The notes beneath the pieces are model-generated. The model was not told where the DNA came from and made no database searches. It worked only from the letters and a program-made list of their open reading frames with translations. Positions 62,922-64,000 of a DNA stretch of 64,000 bases are shown here, one piece after another (position 1 is the stretch's first letter; each line of letters opens with the position of its first letter). The position numbers were made by a program, and so were the translations under genes. The stretch lies in assembly GCA_963720725.1 (NCBI GenBank), contig CAVRGN010000003.1, positions 930,001 through 994,000 of the forward strand. Reading direction: 5' to 3'. Source of the stretch: Benzoatithermus sp963720725. Lineage in GTDB: Bacteria > Pseudomonadota > Alphaproteobacteria > Geminicoccales > Geminicoccaceae.

Positions 62922-63833
62922 TCAGCACACCCTGGCGTCGGCTTCGGCGGCCAGTCCGATCATGCGCCACACGTCGTCCGGAGTCCGGCGGCAGTCCCGG
63001 AGATGGCGCAGCGTGATGGCGCGGTTGCGCTTGGCGAGGCGCTGGCCGCTGCTGTCCGCGATCAGGTTGTGGTGATAGTAGCGGGGCGTCCGCAGGCCCA
63101 GCACCGCCTGGAGCAGGCGGTGGATGTGCGTGGCGTGGAACAGGTCCTCGCCCCTGGTCACCAGGGTGATCCCCTGGAGATGGTCGTCGACGGTGACCGC
63201 GAGGTGATAGCTGGTCGGCACGTCCTTGCGCGCCAGGACCACGTCGCCGAGGCTCAGTGGGTCGGCCGCCAACAACCCGACCCGAACGTCCTCCCAGTAG
63301 AGTGGACCGGTGCGCGCCAGCGCCTTGGCGACGTCCAGGCGCAGGGCGTAGGGCTCGCCGTTGCTGATCCGCCACGCCCCCTCGGCGGGGTCGAGGTTGC
63401 GGCAGATCCCGGGATAGAGCGTCTCACCCGAGGGTCCGTGCGGCGCGCGGCCGGCCTGGTCGACCTCCTGGCGGATCTGCCGGCGGGTGCAGAAGCAGGG
63501 ATAGGTGACGCCCAGGCGGCGCAGCTCGTCGAGCGTGGCGCGGTAGACGTCGAGATGCTCCGACTGGCGGCGGACCTCGCCGTCCCAGTGGATCCCCAGC
63601 CAGGCCAGGTCCTCGTAGATGCCCTGCTCGAACCCTGGCCGGCTGCGCTGCTGGTCGATGTCCTCGATCCGCAACAGGAAGCGCCCGCCCGAATAGCGGG
63701 CGGCCTCGTAGCCGAACAGGGCCGAGTAGGCGTGGCCGAGATGCAGATAGCCGCTCGGACTCGGGGCGAACCGGGTCACCTGCGGCGGCTCGCCTTCGCT
63801 CGGCACGGGGAGGAAGTCGCTGCCCTTGATCAT
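62922..63833 (-). CDS. gluQ: glutamyl-queuosine tRNA(Asp) synthetase
   Basis: Attaches glutamate to the queuosine base of tRNA(Asp); it is a GluRS catalytic core without the anticodon-binding domain. At 303 residues it has the HIGH-like motif RFAPSPSGYLHLGHAYSALF. A zinc site is built from Cys residues in YPCFCTRRQI and YPGICR. LRIEDIDQQRSRPGF, the tRNA-binding TRGEDLFHATHIHRLLQAV and the KMSKS-like SGQRLAKRNRAI follow. The short length separates it from GltX. Confidence 0.95.
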   Translation of the reverse strand: MIKGSDFLPVPSEGEPPQVTRFAPSPSGYLHLGHAYSALFGYEAARYSGGRFLLRIEDIDQQRSRPGFEQGIYEDLAWLGIHWDGEVRRQSEHLDVYRATLDELRRLGVTYPCFCTRRQIRQEVDQAGRAPHGPSGETLYPGICRNLDPAEGAWRISNGEPYALRLDVAKALARTGPLYWEDVRVGLLAADPLSLGDVVLARKDVPTSYHLAVTVDDHLQGITLVTRGEDLFHATHIHRLLQAVLGLRTPRYYHHNLIADSSGQRLAKRNRAITLRHLRDCRRTPDDVWRMIGLAAEADARVC

Positions 63834-63956
63834 GCCGGCCCTGCGGTCCTCGCCTCTGGGGCCGCCACCTCTCGGGGTTGAGCGCAGCCTCGGTAAGGAA
63901 CATGATCGGCGCCGCGGGGTGGCGCAATGCCCCGTTTGCCACAGACGGGAACCAAC

Positions 63957-64000
63957 ATGGCCCAGCTCGAGGGGCCCGGCTTCGGGCCGGCAGCCGGCGG
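63957..64000 (+). CDS. start of a possible phospholipase/carboxylesterase gene, cut by window end
   Basis: Only the first 14 codons are inside the window: MAQLEGPGFGPAAG. This start, with its LxGPxxxPAxGG pattern, resembles the N-terminus of the YpfH/EstB-type phospholipase/carboxylesterase family, but the piece is too short to be sure. An ACGGGA ribosome site lies just upstream. The 123 nt between it and gluQ are divergent intergenic sequence with only weak promoter-like pairs. Confidence 0.4.
   Translation, partial: MAQLEGPGFGPAAG

Overview
The window is about 70% G+C and densely packed, with genes on both strands and very high G+C at third codon positions. The gene content points to an alphaproteobacterium, probably in or near the Rhodospirillales/Geminicoccales. 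Indicators are FliX beside a divergent flgI, an EipB/DUF1849 periplasmic protein, CcmI, a phasin, the uvrC-pgsA-moaD-moaE and dprA-topA-rnr runs, an HMP-transport thiamine operon under a TPP riboswitch, and a CtrA-like box near flagellar genes. I see no insertion sequences, prophage, CRISPR array, tRNA or rRNA. It reads as core chromosome with a few accessory patches.

Layout. 1-4733 (+): the end of ccmI, a TIM-barrel isomerase-like protein and two translationally coupled helical proteins of unknown function. 4739-10132 (-): moaE, moaD, pgsA, uvrC, a UbiH-type hydroxylase and a frameshifted rpoH with a striking leader hairpin. 10357-16828: acylphosphatase, a DUF6134 protein, adenine deaminase, a PLP dehydratase, hutF and an orphan UgpC-type ATPase. 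17027-21743 (-): dnaJ, dnaK and glmM, with a promoter, hairpin and terminator. 21893-30973: a small ORF, an acetylpolyamine amidohydrolase/HDAC-like enzyme, a repeat protein, a membrane protein, a frameshifted MFS transporter, an LpxL-like acyltransferase with an altered catalytic motif, a DUF1028 protein and a DgcA/StcD-like demethylase.

31069-35404 (-): ccoG-ccoH-ccoI-ccoS, the maturation module for cbb3 oxidase, without the oxidase genes. 35462-41327: flagellar genes fliX (-) and flgI-flgJ-flgN-like-flgK-flgL plus fliW (+). 41432-42811: a DegP/DegQ protease. 42820-48376 (+): promoter, TPP riboswitch and thiD-thiZ-thiX-thiY-thiM-thiE, a salvage pathway that imports HMP-type pyrimidine and phosphorylates pyrimidine and thiazole before joining them; a DUF1349 gene is coupled to its end. 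48384-52668: an MlaC-like protein, a hydroxyacid dehydrogenase, EipB and a two-module OmpA-like protein. 52762-60328 (-): rpmG with a clear promoter and terminator, an MFS transporter, rnr, topA and dprA. 60476-64000: phasin, uppP, a lipoprotein hydrolase, gluQ and the first codons of what may be a carboxylesterase.

Most notable: (i) the rpoH leader can fold its Shine-Dalgarno into a perfect 9-bp hairpin whose anti-SD strand also pairs with an upstream copy of the SD, which looks like a candidate RNA switch or thermometer; (ii) rpoH carries a one-base insertion inside its RpoH box and an MFS gene carries a one-base deletion, so either assembly errors or real lesions are present; (iii) an LpxL-family acyltransferase has Asn where the acidic catalytic residue should be; (iv) an uncharacterised coupled gene pair lies at 2341-4733. 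I did not find a convincing wholly new multi-gene system.
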